Of a DNA stretch of 60,338 nucleotides, positions 26,899 to 35,180 are shown one piece after another. How positions within the stretch are numbered: position 1 is the stretch's first letter; every line of letters begins with the position of its first letter. The DNA lies in contig MKTU01000019.1 in assembly GCA_001898415.1 (NCBI GenBank), positions 1 to 60,338 of the forward strand. The letters run 5' to 3'. Origin of the DNA: Rhodanobacter sp. 67-28 (GTDB lineage Bacteria; Pseudomonadota; Gammaproteobacteria; Xanthomonadales; Rhodanobacteraceae). Below the pieces are notes generated by a model. That model saw only the letters and a program-made list of their open reading frames with translations. It searched no databases and was not told the origin of the DNA. The translations under genes and the position numbers were made by a program.

Positions 26899-28866
26899 AT
26901 GCATACGCATTGTCGTCGTCCATCTTCGTTCTGCCTTGCCTGGTTGCTGGGCCTGGGCATGCTCGTCGTCGCGGCCACGGCGACGGCAGCCGCACCCGCG
27001 CCTGCCGCGGACAAGGCGCAGACGATCGTGCACATGCTCGATTACATCAGCGTGGACTACCCCCAGTTCGTGCGCGACGGCAAGGTGCTCGACCAGAGCG
27101 AGTACGCCGAGCAGCTCGAATTCGCCACGCAGTCGCTGGCGTTGCTGCAGCAGTTGCCGGCACAGACGGGGCAGGCGGAACTGGTGGGCAAGGCGCAGGC
27201 CCTGCGCGCGGCGATCGCGACGAAGACCGATGGCAAGGCGGTGGCCGCGGCGGCCAATGCGTTGCGTTGGGACATCATCCGCGTCTGGCAGCTGAGCGTG
27301 GCGCCGCGGCAGGCGCCGGACCTTGCCGCGGGTGCGCGCCTGTATGCCGCCGATTGCGCCGCCTGCCACGGCGTCAGCGGCCATGGCGACGGCGTGCTGG
27401 CAGCCGGGCTCGATCCGGTGCCCAGCAATTTCCACGATGCGGCAAGGATGGATGCGCGCAGCATCTACGGGCTGTACAACACCATCACGCTGGGCGTGGC
27501 CGGCACGCCGATGCGGCCGTTCCCGGAACTGTCCGAGGCCGAGCGTTGGTCACTCGCGTTCTACGTCGCCGGCCTGCGCGCCACGCCCGCGCAGTTGCAG
27601 GCCGGGGCCACGGCTTGGCAGCAAGGCATCGGCAAGGCGCAGTTCAAGGACTTCGGCGACCTGGTGACGCGGGCGCCGAATGACGTGGCGCAGCGCGAAG
27701 GCGCGCAACTGGTGGCAGTGCAGGCTTACCTGGCCGCCCATCCGGCGTCGATCCAGGCCGCGGCACCCACGCCGATGGCAACCACCCGCGACAAGCTCGA
27801 CGCCAGCCTCGACGCCTATCGCCGCGGCGATCGCGACATGGCGCGGCAACTGGCCATCGGTGCCTACCTGGAAGGTTTCGAACTGGTCGAGGCCAGCCTG
27901 GACAACGTCGACGCCCCGCTGCGGCGCGAGGTGGAGACCCGGATGATGGCCTTGCGCACGACCATCGCCCAGGGGCCGCCGGTGGCTGAGGTCGCCGCGC
28001 AGGTCAAGCGCATCGACGGCCTGCTCGACCGTGCCGAACAGGAGCTTGCGGCGGGCGAGCTGTCGCCGCTGACGGCCTTCCTCAGCGCGCTGCTGATCCT
28101 GCTGCGCGAGGGTCTGGAGGCCATCCTGGTGCTGGCGGCGATCATCGCGTTCGTGCACAAGACCGGGCGCCGCGATGCGATGCCGTACATCCACTTCGGC
28201 TGGATCGCGGCGGTGCTGCTGGGCACGGCGACGTGGGTGGTATCGAGCTATCTGCTGGCGATCTCCGGTGCCAATCGCGAGGTCACCGAGGGCGTCACCG
28301 CGCTGATCGCCGCGGCGATGCTGCTGTACGTCGGCTACTGGCTGCACAGCAAATCGTACGCGCAGGCATGGAGCGCGTTCATCCGCACGCGGGTGAATGC
28401 CGCGCTGGGCAAGGGCACCTTGTGGGCGATGGCCGGCGTGGCGTTCCTGGCCGTGTACCGCGAGCTGTTCGAGATCGTGCTGTTCTACCAGACTCTGTGG
28501 GTGCAGGTGGGCAGCGAGGGGCAGCACTACGTGATCGCCGGCATGCTCACGGCGGCGCTGCTGCTGGCGCTGGTGGCCTGGGCGATCCTGAAGTACAGCG
28601 TGCGCCTGCCGATCGGGCCGTTCTTCACTGCGACCTCGGCCTTGCTGGCGCTGCTGGCGGTGGTGTTTGCCGGCAACGGCATTGCCGCGCTGCAGGAGGC
28701 TGGCGTGGTCGGCGCCGACGCCGTGTCGTTCGTCTCGATCCCGTTGCTGGGCATTCACCCGACGCTGCAGGGCCTGCTGGCCCAGGCGTTGGCGCTGGCG
28801 CTGACTGCCGGTGGGGTGTGGCTGGCGCGGCGGCAGGCACTTGCTGCCGCCCGCAACGCGGGGTGA
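26899..28866 (+). CDS. Cytochrome c / FTR1-family iron permease fusion
   Basis: 655-aa protein with a signal peptide (about 1-33), a c-type cytochrome domain with heme site CAACH (153-157) and a likely distal Met (GTPMRPFPEL, about 203), a periplasmic helical linker, and a C-terminal FTR1-type permease with about seven TM helices. The two iron-binding REXXE motifs are REGLE (403-407) and RELFE (521-525). A fused cytochrome could act in electron transfer during iron uptake, replacing the separate oxidase of yeast; that is inference. A Fur-like box lies upstream. The ATG at 26899 begins a good signal peptide; the frame opens 41 codons earlier without support. Confidence 0.88.
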   Translation: MHTHCRRPSSFCLAWLLGLGMLVVAATATAAAPAPAADKAQTIVHMLDYISVDYPQFVRDGKVLDQSEYAEQLEFATQSLALLQQLPAQTGQAELVGKAQALRAAIATKTDGKAVAAAANALRWDIIRVWQLSVAPRQAPDLAAGARLYAADCAACHGVSGHGDGVLAAGLDPVPSNFHDAARMDARSIYGLYNTITLGVAGTPMRPFPELSEAERWSLAFYVAGLRATPAQLQAGATAWQQGIGKAQFKDFGDLVTRAPNDVAQREGAQLVAVQAYLAAHPASIQAAAPTPMATTRDKLDASLDAYRRGDRDMARQLAIGAYLEGFELVEASLDNVDAPLRREVETRMMALRTTIAQGPPVAEVAAQVKRIDGLLDRAEQELAAGELSPLTAFLSALLILLREGLEAILVLAAIIAFVHKTGRRDAMPYIHFGWIAAVLLGTATWVVSSYLLAISGANREVTEGVTALIAAAMLLYVGYWLHSKSYAQAWSAFIRTRVNAALGKGTLWAMAGVAFLAVYRELFEIVLFYQTLWVQVGSEGQHYVIAGMLTAALLLALVAWAILKYSVRLPIGPFFTATSALLALLAVVFAGNGIAALQEAGVVGADAVSFVSIPLLGIHPTLQGLLAQALALALTAGGVWLARRQALAAARNAG

Positions 28867-28876
28867 GCCGGGACGC

Positions 28877-29638
28877 TCAGAAGCTCATGAAGTAACCGCC
28901 GTTCACCGGCAGGTTGGCGCCGGTGATGTAGCCGGCGTCGTCGGCGGCGAGGAAAGCCACGGCGCGGGCGATGTCCGCCGGCGAGCCGAGCCGGCCGACC
29001 GGAATGCCGGCGATGATCTGGGCGCGGATGTCGTCGGGCACGGCCGCCACCATCGGCGTGTCGCAGTAGCCGGGCGAGACGGTGTTGACGGTGATGCCCT
29101 TGCGCGCGGTCTCGCGCGCCAGCGCCATGCTGAAGCCATGCACGCCGGCCTTGGCTGCCGAGTAGTTGGTCTGGCCGAACTGGCCGGTCTGTCCGTTGAC
29201 CGAGCTGATGTTGACGATGCGACCGAAGCCGCGCGCGCTCATGCCGTCGACCACGTGGCGGCAGATGTTGAACACGCCGTCCAGATTCACCTGCATCAGC
29301 TCGTGCCATTGCTGCGGGCTCATCTTGCGCAGGCTGGCGTCGCGGGTGATGCCGGCGGCGTTGACCACGATGTCGACGCTGCCGTGGCGGTTTTCGACCT
29401 GCGCGAGCGCCTGCCGGCAACTTTCGAAATCGCTGACGTCGAGCGGTGCGAAGTCGACCGCGCCACCGAATTCGGAGAGTTCGTGGTGGAAGGCGGCGAC
29501 CCGTTCGGTGCGCGCAGCCAGATCGAGCGCCACCACCTGGCGCCCGGCGCGGGCAAGGTGGCGGCAGATTTCGGTGCCCAATCCGCCGATGCCGCCGGTG
29601 ACGATGGCAACGCGTCGTGGAGTGTCGGTCTGATTCAT
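28877..29638 (-). CDS. phaB: Acetoacetyl-CoA reductase (SDR family)
   Basis: 253-aa short-chain dehydrogenase/reductase that reduces acetoacetyl-CoA to (R)-3-hydroxybutyryl-CoA with NADPH for polyhydroxybutyrate synthesis. The cofactor motif is TGGIGGLGTEI (about 15-25), followed by NAAGITRD, the catalytic Ser in NISSVNG, and Tyr/Lys in NYSAAKAG; NGQTGQFGQTNYS is characteristic of PhaB rather than FabG. It lies downstream of phaR, which supports the PHA role. No PHA synthase gene is in the window. It ends 10 bp from the convergent FTR1 fusion gene. Confidence 0.9.
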   Translation of the reverse strand: MNQTDTPRRVAIVTGGIGGLGTEICRHLARAGRQVVALDLAARTERVAAFHHELSEFGGAVDFAPLDVSDFESCRQALAQVENRHGSVDIVVNAAGITRDASLRKMSPQQWHELMQVNLDGVFNICRHVVDGMSARGFGRIVNISSVNGQTGQFGQTNYSAAKAGVHGFSMALARETARKGITVNTVSPGYCDTPMVAAVPDDIRAQIIAGIPVGRLGSPADIARAVAFLAADDAGYITGANLPVNGGYFMSF

Positions 29639-29665
29639 CGGGATCGCTTCGCTGGCCGGCTCACG

Positions 29666-29691
29666 CTGCGTGGCAGCACATGTTGTGCTGC
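29666..29691. promoter_or_regulatory. PhaR-type operator candidate upstream of phaB
   Basis: Two overlapping dyads lie 28-53 bp upstream of the phaB ATG: CTGC-GTG-GCAG (29666-29676) and the perfect palindrome GCAGCACA-TGT-TGTGCTGC (29673-29691). CTGC-N3-GCAG is, as I recall, the motif reported for PhaR of Rhodobacter sphaeroides. The neighbouring phaR gene makes this the natural candidate regulator. Confidence 0.6.
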
Positions 29692-29750
29692 AGCGTCCGG
29701 GAAAGGTTGGGGCGCCGGCGACGGAGCGGGGCCGTCGCGGCGCGGGGGAT

Positions 29751-30251
29751 TCAGCCGGGCTTCTTGCCGCTGCGCGTGCCGGCCGGCGGCGGGGTCGGCA
29801 TCACCTTGGCGGCGGTGTCCATCAGCCCGCGCTGCATTGCCTGGAACGCCGCCATGTTGCGCTCGGTCAGGTCGTTCAGCGTGTTCCAGGGGGTTTGCCC
29901 CATGAGGTTGTTGAGCTGGCTGCGGAACTGGGTCTGCTGGTCGAGGAACACCTGCAGGCTGCGCTCCAGATAGGGGCCCATGAAGCCCTGCAGCGAGTCG
30001 CCGTAGAAGCGGATGATCTGGCTGAGCAACTGCGGCGACAGCATCGGCTGCCCCTTGTCCTCGTGCTCGGAGATGATCTGCAGCAGCACCGAACGGGTCA
30101 GATCCTCGCCGCTCTTGGCGTCGCGGACCTCGAAATCCTCGTTGTCCAGCACCAGCTGGCGGACTTCCTCCAGCGTGATGTAGCTGGAGATCTCGGTGTC
30201 GTAAAGACGCCGGTTCGGATACTTCTTGATGATGCGTTTGGTTTGTGCCAT
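29751..30251 (-). CDS. phaR: Polyhydroxyalkanoate synthesis regulator PhaR
   Basis: 166-aa regulator. The N-terminal PHB/PHA accumulation regulator DNA-binding domain is clear (TKRIIKKYPNRRLYDTEISS, YITLEEVRQLV; about 3-65), followed by the PHB_acc domain region (ETDILLQII-like sequence SVLLQIISEHEDKGQPMLS). In the family it represses phasin and biosynthesis genes and is released when it binds PHA granules. Start at 30251 (MAQTKR); a GTG/ATG three codons earlier is possible. CTGC/GCAG dyads occur both upstream and downstream of the gene. Confidence 0.93.
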   Translation of the reverse strand: MAQTKRIIKKYPNRRLYDTEISSYITLEEVRQLVLDNEDFEVRDAKSGEDLTRSVLLQIISEHEDKGQPMLSPQLLSQIIRFYGDSLQGFMGPYLERSLQVFLDQQTQFRSQLNNLMGQTPWNTLNDLTERNMAAFQAMQRGLMDTAAKVMPTPPPAGTRSGKKPG

Positions 30252-30305
30252 GCGCCACAAGCTAGCAGAAGATATTGCGGCGCACCAGTCGGCGCCGCCG
30301 TTTCA

Positions 30306-30328
30306 TGCTGCGGCATCCGGGCGCAGCA
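30306..30328. promoter_or_regulatory. Inverted repeat upstream of phaR
   Basis: TGCTGCG-N9-CGCAGCA, a perfect 7-bp dyad 55-77 bp upstream of the phaR ATG. The CTGC/GCAG cores match those upstream of phaB, so it could be a PhaR autoregulatory site. It also lies just after the end of emrB and could instead fold in that transcript; no T-run follows. Confidence 0.4.
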
Positions 30329-30340
30329 AATCCGCCTGTT

Positions 30341-31894
30341 TCAGTGCCCCGGGGCACCGCCGGCATTGCCGAACGGCGGGCGCGCCAGCCACAGCAGCGG
30401 GATCATGGCGAGGAACAGCACGGCGCAAACGAGGTAGACGTCATTGACCGACAAGGTCAGCGCCTCGCGGGTGATCAACTGGTCGACCACATCCAGCCCC
30501 TGCCGGGTGGAGAAGCCGCCGTGTTGTAGTTGCTGCAGGAAGCCGGTTGCGGCTGGCGCCGCCGGCGTGATGTGTTCGGTCAGCACGGCATGGTGGTATT
30601 CGCCGCGATGCTGCCACAGCGTCACCGTGGCCGCGGTCGAGACGCTCGACGCCAGCGTGCGGCAGAAGTTGGCCAGGCCCGAGGCGCTGGCGACCTGGTC
30701 CGGGTTCAGGCCGGACAGGTACATCTGGTTGAGCGGGATGAAGAAGCAGGCGATGCCGATGCCCATCACGAAGCGCGGCAGCACCAGGGTGCCGAACGAG
30801 GCGGAGCTGTCGAAGCTGGCGAACCAGAACGAGGTCACCGCGAACACGATGAAGGCGAACGTCACCACCGCGCGCAGCTCCAGCCGCTGGATGTTGGCGC
30901 CGATCACCGGTGCCATCAGGAACGCCAGCACGCCCACCGGCGCGCTGGCCAGGCCGGCCCAGGTGGCGGTGTAGCCGAGGTCGATCTGCAGCCACAGCGG
31001 AAACACCACATTGATGCCGAAGAACGCCATCATGCCCAGCGACAGCGCCACCACGGCCACGGTGAAGTTGCGCCGCTTGAACAGCGCCAGTTCGACCACC
31101 GGATGTCTGGCGTGCAGCTCCCACACGATCAGGAAGGTGAGGCAGACCAGCGCGATGATGCCCAGGGTCAGGATCATCGGCGAGGCGAACCAGTCGTGGT
31201 CGTTGCCGTTGTCCAGCATGAACTGCAGCGCGCCCACGCCGACCACCAGCAGCACCAGCCCGATCACGTCGATCGGCATCTTGAAGGTTTTCGTCTCGCG
31301 TTTGTGCAGCAGCGCCCAGGTAATCAACGCGGCCAGCGCACCCACCGGCACGTTGATGTAGAAGATCCACGGCCACGAGAAATTGTCGGTCAGCCAGCCG
31401 CCGAGGATCGGGCCGAAGATCGGCGCCACCACTACCGTCATTGCCCACAGCGCCAGCGCCATGCCCTGTTTCGCCTTCGGGTAGCTCGACAGCAGCAGGG
31501 CCAGCGACAGCGCCACCATCGGGCCGGAGCCCGCGCCCTGCAGCAGGCGGCAGATCACCAGCATCGGCATGCTGGTAGCCATGCCGCAGAGCATCGAGAA
31601 CAGCACGAACAGCGTCACCGAGCTGATGAAGGTGCGCACCTCGCCGAAGCGTCGCGCCAGCCAGCCGGTCAGCGGCTGCATGATCGCGCTGGCCAGCGCG
31701 TAGGAGCTGATCGTCCAGGTGCCCTCGCTGGGACTCACGCCGAGGCTGCCGGCGATGTGCGGCACCGAGACGTTGACGATGGTCATGTCCAGCACTTCCA
31801 TGAAGGTGCTGAAGGCGACCGCGATGGTCAGCAGGACCAGGGCGCCGCCTTGCAGCGGCTTCAGGGACGTGGTGTCGTCGGGCGTGGCGGCCAT
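30341..31894 (-). CDS. emrB: EmrB/QacA-type MFS drug exporter (DHA2 family)
   Basis: 517-aa 14-TM major facilitator exporter. The DHA2 motifs are visible: LDMTIVNVSVPHIAGSLG in TM1 (motif D1), GWLARRFGEVR (motif A loop), and the TM5 antiporter motif region GPILGGWLTDNFSWPWIFYINVP (motif C and following). It forms a tripartite pump with the membrane fusion protein and outer membrane channel encoded directly upstream, exporting hydrophobic toxic compounds from the inner membrane across the envelope. The gene starts 9 bp after emrA. Confidence 0.92.
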   Translation of the reverse strand: MAATPDDTTSLKPLQGGALVLLTIAVAFSTFMEVLDMTIVNVSVPHIAGSLGVSPSEGTWTISSYALASAIMQPLTGWLARRFGEVRTFISSVTLFVLFSMLCGMATSMPMLVICRLLQGAGSGPMVALSLALLLSSYPKAKQGMALALWAMTVVVAPIFGPILGGWLTDNFSWPWIFYINVPVGALAALITWALLHKRETKTFKMPIDVIGLVLLVVGVGALQFMLDNGNDHDWFASPMILTLGIIALVCLTFLIVWELHARHPVVELALFKRRNFTVAVVALSLGMMAFFGINVVFPLWLQIDLGYTATWAGLASAPVGVLAFLMAPVIGANIQRLELRAVVTFAFIVFAVTSFWFASFDSSASFGTLVLPRFVMGIGIACFFIPLNQMYLSGLNPDQVASASGLANFCRTLASSVSTAATVTLWQHRGEYHHAVLTEHITPAAPAATGFLQQLQHGGFSTRQGLDVVDQLITREALTLSVNDVYLVCAVLFLAMIPLLWLARPPFGNAGGAPGH

Positions 31895-31903
31895 CGGCTC
31901 GAC

Positions 31904-33106
31904 TCAGCGGGCGTCGCGCGGCAGGTTGGCGCGGATGACCTGCTCGGCCTCGGCGTCGGCCTTGGCGGCCATCTGGGTATAGACGTCGGTCTGCGCCACC
32001 GGCTGCTGCGCCGGGGTGGCGGCCAGCACGCTGCCCTTGTCGTCGGTGATGTCGATGGTGACCTCGCTGGACAGGCCCACCCGCAGCGGATGCTTGTCCA
32101 GCTCGGCGTTGTCCAGCGAGATGCGCACCGGCACGCGCTGCACCACCTTGATCCAGTTGCCGGTGGCGTTCTGCGCCGGCAGCAGCGAGAACACGCTGCC
32201 GGTGCCGGCGCCCAGGCCGATCACCTTGCCGTGGAACACCGCATCGTCGCCGTAGAGATCGGAGACGACCGTCGCCGGCTGGCCGATGCGGATGTGGCGC
32301 AACTGGCTTTCCTTGAAGTTGGCCTCCACCCACAGATCGTGCAGTGGCACCACCGTCATCAATTGCTGCCCGGGCTGCACACTGTTGCCCAACTGCACGC
32401 TGCGCTGCGCCACGTAGCCGGAGACCGGTGCGTAGATCGCGTTGCGCTGGGCGGCGATCCACGCGGCGCTGAAATTCGCGCGGGCCTGCATGACGCCCGG
32501 GTTGCGCGCCACGTCGGTGCCTTCGATTGCCGCATGCGCCGCGGCTGCCTGGGCCTGCGCGCCGGCCAGCGCGGCGCGCGCCTGCGCCACGCCGTCGCGC
32601 AGGTGCTGCACGATTTCCGGCGATTCGGCGTGCGCCGCCAGCAGCGGCAGGTGGCGTTTGAGGTCGGCGTCGGCCTTCTGCAGCGCGAGCCTGGCTGCGT
32701 CGACCTGGGCGTCGGCACTGCTGGCCGAACTGGTTTGCTGGCGCACGCCGCGCACGGCCTGGGCCAGTGCGCTGCGTGCCTGTTCCAGGCGCACCTTGGC
32801 GTCGGTGGGGTCCAGCCGTACCAGCACCTTGCCGGCTTCGACGCGCTGGGTGTCGTCGGCGAGGATCGCCACCACCGTGCCGGGCACCTGGGCCGAAATG
32901 GCCACCTGGTTGCCGCCGACGTAGGCGTTGTCGGTCTTGACCCGGGTGGAGAACACGAAGAACCACAGCGCGAACCAGGCGAGCCCGGCGAGGATGAACG
33001 CGGCGGCCACGATCAGCAGCGCGCGCCGACGCTTGGCCGGGTCCTTCGCGGCCATGCCGCTGTCGTTGGCGTCGACAGACGACCGGTCGGTTTCAGTGGT
33101 GCTCAT
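31904..33106 (-). CDS. emrA: EmrA/HlyD-type membrane fusion protein
   Basis: 400-aa periplasmic adaptor with a cytoplasmic N-terminus, one TM helix (about 29-52), a split lipoyl domain (TDNAYVGGNQVAISAQVPG and NAIYAPVSGYVAQRSVQLG), a long alpha-helical hairpin (about 105-215) and beta-barrel domains. It links the EmrB exporter to the outer membrane channel. The ATG overlaps the stop of the channel gene (ATGA), so the three genes are coupled in one operon behind marR. Confidence 0.93.
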   Translation of the reverse strand: MSTTETDRSSVDANDSGMAAKDPAKRRRALLIVAAAFILAGLAWFALWFFVFSTRVKTDNAYVGGNQVAISAQVPGTVVAILADDTQRVEAGKVLVRLDPTDAKVRLEQARSALAQAVRGVRQQTSSASSADAQVDAARLALQKADADLKRHLPLLAAHAESPEIVQHLRDGVAQARAALAGAQAQAAAAHAAIEGTDVARNPGVMQARANFSAAWIAAQRNAIYAPVSGYVAQRSVQLGNSVQPGQQLMTVVPLHDLWVEANFKESQLRHIRIGQPATVVSDLYGDDAVFHGKVIGLGAGTGSVFSLLPAQNATGNWIKVVQRVPVRISLDNAELDKHPLRVGLSSEVTIDITDDKGSVLAATPAQQPVAQTDVYTQMAAKADAEAEQVIRANLPRDAR

Positions 33107-34575
33107 GGGCGGGCTCCAGCGGTAACGGAAGAGGTGGCATCGGCGTTGCGGTCGGCGGCGGAGGCGTCGCGATAGCCGCCACCCAGCGCCTTGACCAGCG
33201 CGAGGTCGGTCGCCACGGCTTGCGCCTGCAACTGCACGGCCGCGTCGCGCTGCTGCAGCCATTGCGCCTTGGCCACCAGGCTCTCGCGGGCGTCGCGCAC
33301 GCCCTGGGCGGCGCGCGCCTGCGCGTTGGCGAGCAGTTGCCGCTGCGCATCCACGCGGGTGCGCTGGACCAAGCGCCGCGCGGCGATCTGTTGTGCGCCG
33401 AGCGCCTGCGTGGCGACTTCACGGGCGGCGCCCAGCACCGTGCTGTCGTACTGCGCGATTGCCGCGTCGAGCTGGGCCTTGCTCACACCGTAGTTCGCCT
33501 TCAGCGCGCCGCCATTGAAGATCGGCAAGTGCAGCGCCGGGGCCAGCGAGAACGTGCGGCTGCCGGCGGTGAACAGCTTGCCCAGGTCGATGCTCGACAA
33601 CCCGGCCATCGCGCTGATGCTGAAATCCGGGAAGAACTCGGCGCGGGCGGCGTCGGTCTGGCGCAGCGCGGCTTCGACCTGCCAGCGGCTGGCGGCGATG
33701 TCCGGGCGGCGCGCGATCAGGTCCAGCGCGGCGTTGGCGGGAATGCCTTCGTCGACGCGCGGCAGCGGTCGCGGCTGCAGCTCGGGCAGCTGTTCCGGTG
33801 CCACGCCGAGCAGCGAGGCGAGCGACACGCGGCGGATCTTCGCCGAGCCTTCCAGCGCCACGCGCATTTCCTGCACGGCGGCCAGTTGCGCGCGCGCCTT
33901 CTGCGCTTCGTCCGGCAAGTCCACGCCCTGCTTGACGCGCAGATCGGCGATGCGGCTGAACTGCTGCTGCGTGGCGAGCGCTTGATCGGCCAACTGCAGG
34001 CGCGCCTGGTCGGCCTGCCAGCCGAAGTAGGTATCGGCCACGGCGTATTGCAGTGCCAGCGCCGCAGCGCTGCGCTGCGCTTCGGCCGCGTGCGCCTGGT
34101 CGAGCGCTGCTTCCAGCGTGGCGCGCTGCTTGCCCCACCAGTCGAAGTCGTATTTGAGCTGCGCACCGAGGTCGGCCTGGTTGTACCAGCTGAAGCCGAG
34201 GAACTGGCTCGGGATCAGCCCGTGGTCGCTCAGCCGTTGCCGCGCCACCTGCGCGCTGCCGTTCACCGACAGCCCGAGCTGCGCCGCTGCCAGCCTCGCC
34301 GACTGCTCCGCCTGGGCCACCCGGCTCTGCGCCATCGCGAGGTCCGGCGACTGGCGGGTGGCGCTATCCATCAGGTTGTCCAGCTGCGGATCGTGGTATT
34401 GCCGCCACCACTGCGCCGCGGGCCAGCCGGCGCGCTCGGGCGCCTGCAGCCCGGCCAGCGGCACGTCGCCGCGCAGGTCCGGTGCCAGCAGCCTGGCCGG
34501 TGCAGCGCAGGCGGCCAGGGTCAGGGCAATCAGGGCGGCGAGCATCGCGCGTCCGCCCGGCAAGGCGTGCTTCAT
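33103..34575 (-). CDS. Outer-membrane efflux lipoprotein (OprM/NodT family)
   Basis: 490-aa TolC-like channel with a lipoprotein signal (LTLAACAAP, lipidated Cys near 25), the family opening PLAGLQAPERAGWPAAQWWRQ-type region, and two OEP repeats (about 60-270 and 275-480; QSPDLAMAQSRVAQAEQ, ARRPDIAASRWQVEAALRQT). I chose the ATG at 34575 because AAGGA lies 7 bp upstream; the ATG at 34590, which overlaps the marR stop, lacks a ribosome site. It is the outer component of the EmrAB-type pump. Confidence 0.92.
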   Translation of the reverse strand: MKHALPGGRAMLAALIALTLAACAAPARLLAPDLRGDVPLAGLQAPERAGWPAAQWWRQYHDPQLDNLMDSATRQSPDLAMAQSRVAQAEQSARLAAAQLGLSVNGSAQVARQRLSDHGLIPSQFLGFSWYNQADLGAQLKYDFDWWGKQRATLEAALDQAHAAEAQRSAAALALQYAVADTYFGWQADQARLQLADQALATQQQFSRIADLRVKQGVDLPDEAQKARAQLAAVQEMRVALEGSAKIRRVSLASLLGVAPEQLPELQPRPLPRVDEGIPANAALDLIARRPDIAASRWQVEAALRQTDAARAEFFPDFSISAMAGLSSIDLGKLFTAGSRTFSLAPALHLPIFNGGALKANYGVSKAQLDAAIAQYDSTVLGAAREVATQALGAQQIAARRLVQRTRVDAQRQLLANAQARAAQGVRDARESLVAKAQWLQQRDAAVQLQAQAVATDLALVKALGGGYRDASAADRNADATSSVTAGARP

Positions 34576-34586
34576 GCGGGAATCCT

Positions 34587-35111
34587 TCATGGCAGGCGCT
34601 GTTCGCCCAACTGGTCGAGATTGGCGGCGAGCTTGCGCAGCAGCCGGTCGAACTGACGCATGTCGCCGGCGCTGAAGCCGCCGAACATGGCGCCCACCTG
34701 CGGGAACATCGGCGGCAGCATCTTCTGCACGAAGCGCCGGCCGGCAGGGGTGATGCGGATCAGTACGCGGCGGCGATCCTCCTTGCTGCTGCCGCGGGTG
34801 ATCAGGGCGCGCTTGACCAGCGCATTGGCGATGCGCGTCATGTTGGTGGCGCCCTGGGTGGTGAACTCGCACAGCTCGCCCGGCGTGGAACTGCCGTCCG
34901 GCCGGCTGTACAGGATCATCAGGGTCAGGAACTCGCTGTGGTTGAGCTTGTTCGGCTTGAGCTTCGCCTCCAGCTCGCGGTCGATGGTGGCGCCGAGCAT
35001 CAGCATGAGCCGGCACATCCGCGCTTCCGCCACGGGCATCTGCGGGACGAGCTGGCCGACCCGGTCGATGCCTTCGTCCATCATCGCGATGCAGTTTGCG
35101 AGAGTCGCCAT
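34587..35111 (-). CDS. MarR-family transcriptional regulator of the efflux operon
   Basis: 174-aa winged-helix repressor. The MarR core (about 45-145) contains LNHSEFLTLMILYSRPDGSSTPGELCEFT, the recognition helix region GATNMTRIANALVKRALI, and the wing SSKEDRRRVLIRITPAGRRF. As first gene of the emr operon it most likely represses its own operon and is released by a drug-like ligand. The start ATG sits immediately next to the operator and a TATAAA-like sequence, so the transcript may be leaderless; an internal start at Met10-Met11 is possible. Confidence 0.92.
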   Translation of the reverse strand: MATLANCIAMMDEGIDRVGQLVPQMPVAEARMCRLMLMLGATIDRELEAKLKPNKLNHSEFLTLMILYSRPDGSSTPGELCEFTTQGATNMTRIANALVKRALITRGSSKEDRRRVLIRITPAGRRFVQKMLPPMFPQVGAMFGGFSAGDMRQFDRLLRKLAANLDQLGEQRLP

Positions 35112-35138
35112 TTCACTGATTTATAATTCACCAGTGAA
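35112..35138. promoter_or_regulatory. MarR operator over the emr promoter
   Basis: Three half-sites: TTCAC at 35112, TTCAC at 35127 and GTGAA at 35134. TTCACTG-N13-CAGTGAA is a perfect 7-bp dyad, and TTCAC-CA-GTGAA is a compact inner palindrome. The AT-rich centre contains TATAAA on the minus strand, a likely -10 element. The dyad abuts the marR start codon, as expected for autorepression. Confidence 0.75.
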
Positions 35139-35180
35139 GTAAATTAGCAGGCGCCGATGGCCCGGGGCAAGTGACAATTG

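Noticed and set aside
30530..33175. 881-codon open frame on the plus strand
   Set aside because: Antisense to emrB and emrA; Gln/His/Arg-rich shadow without any domain.
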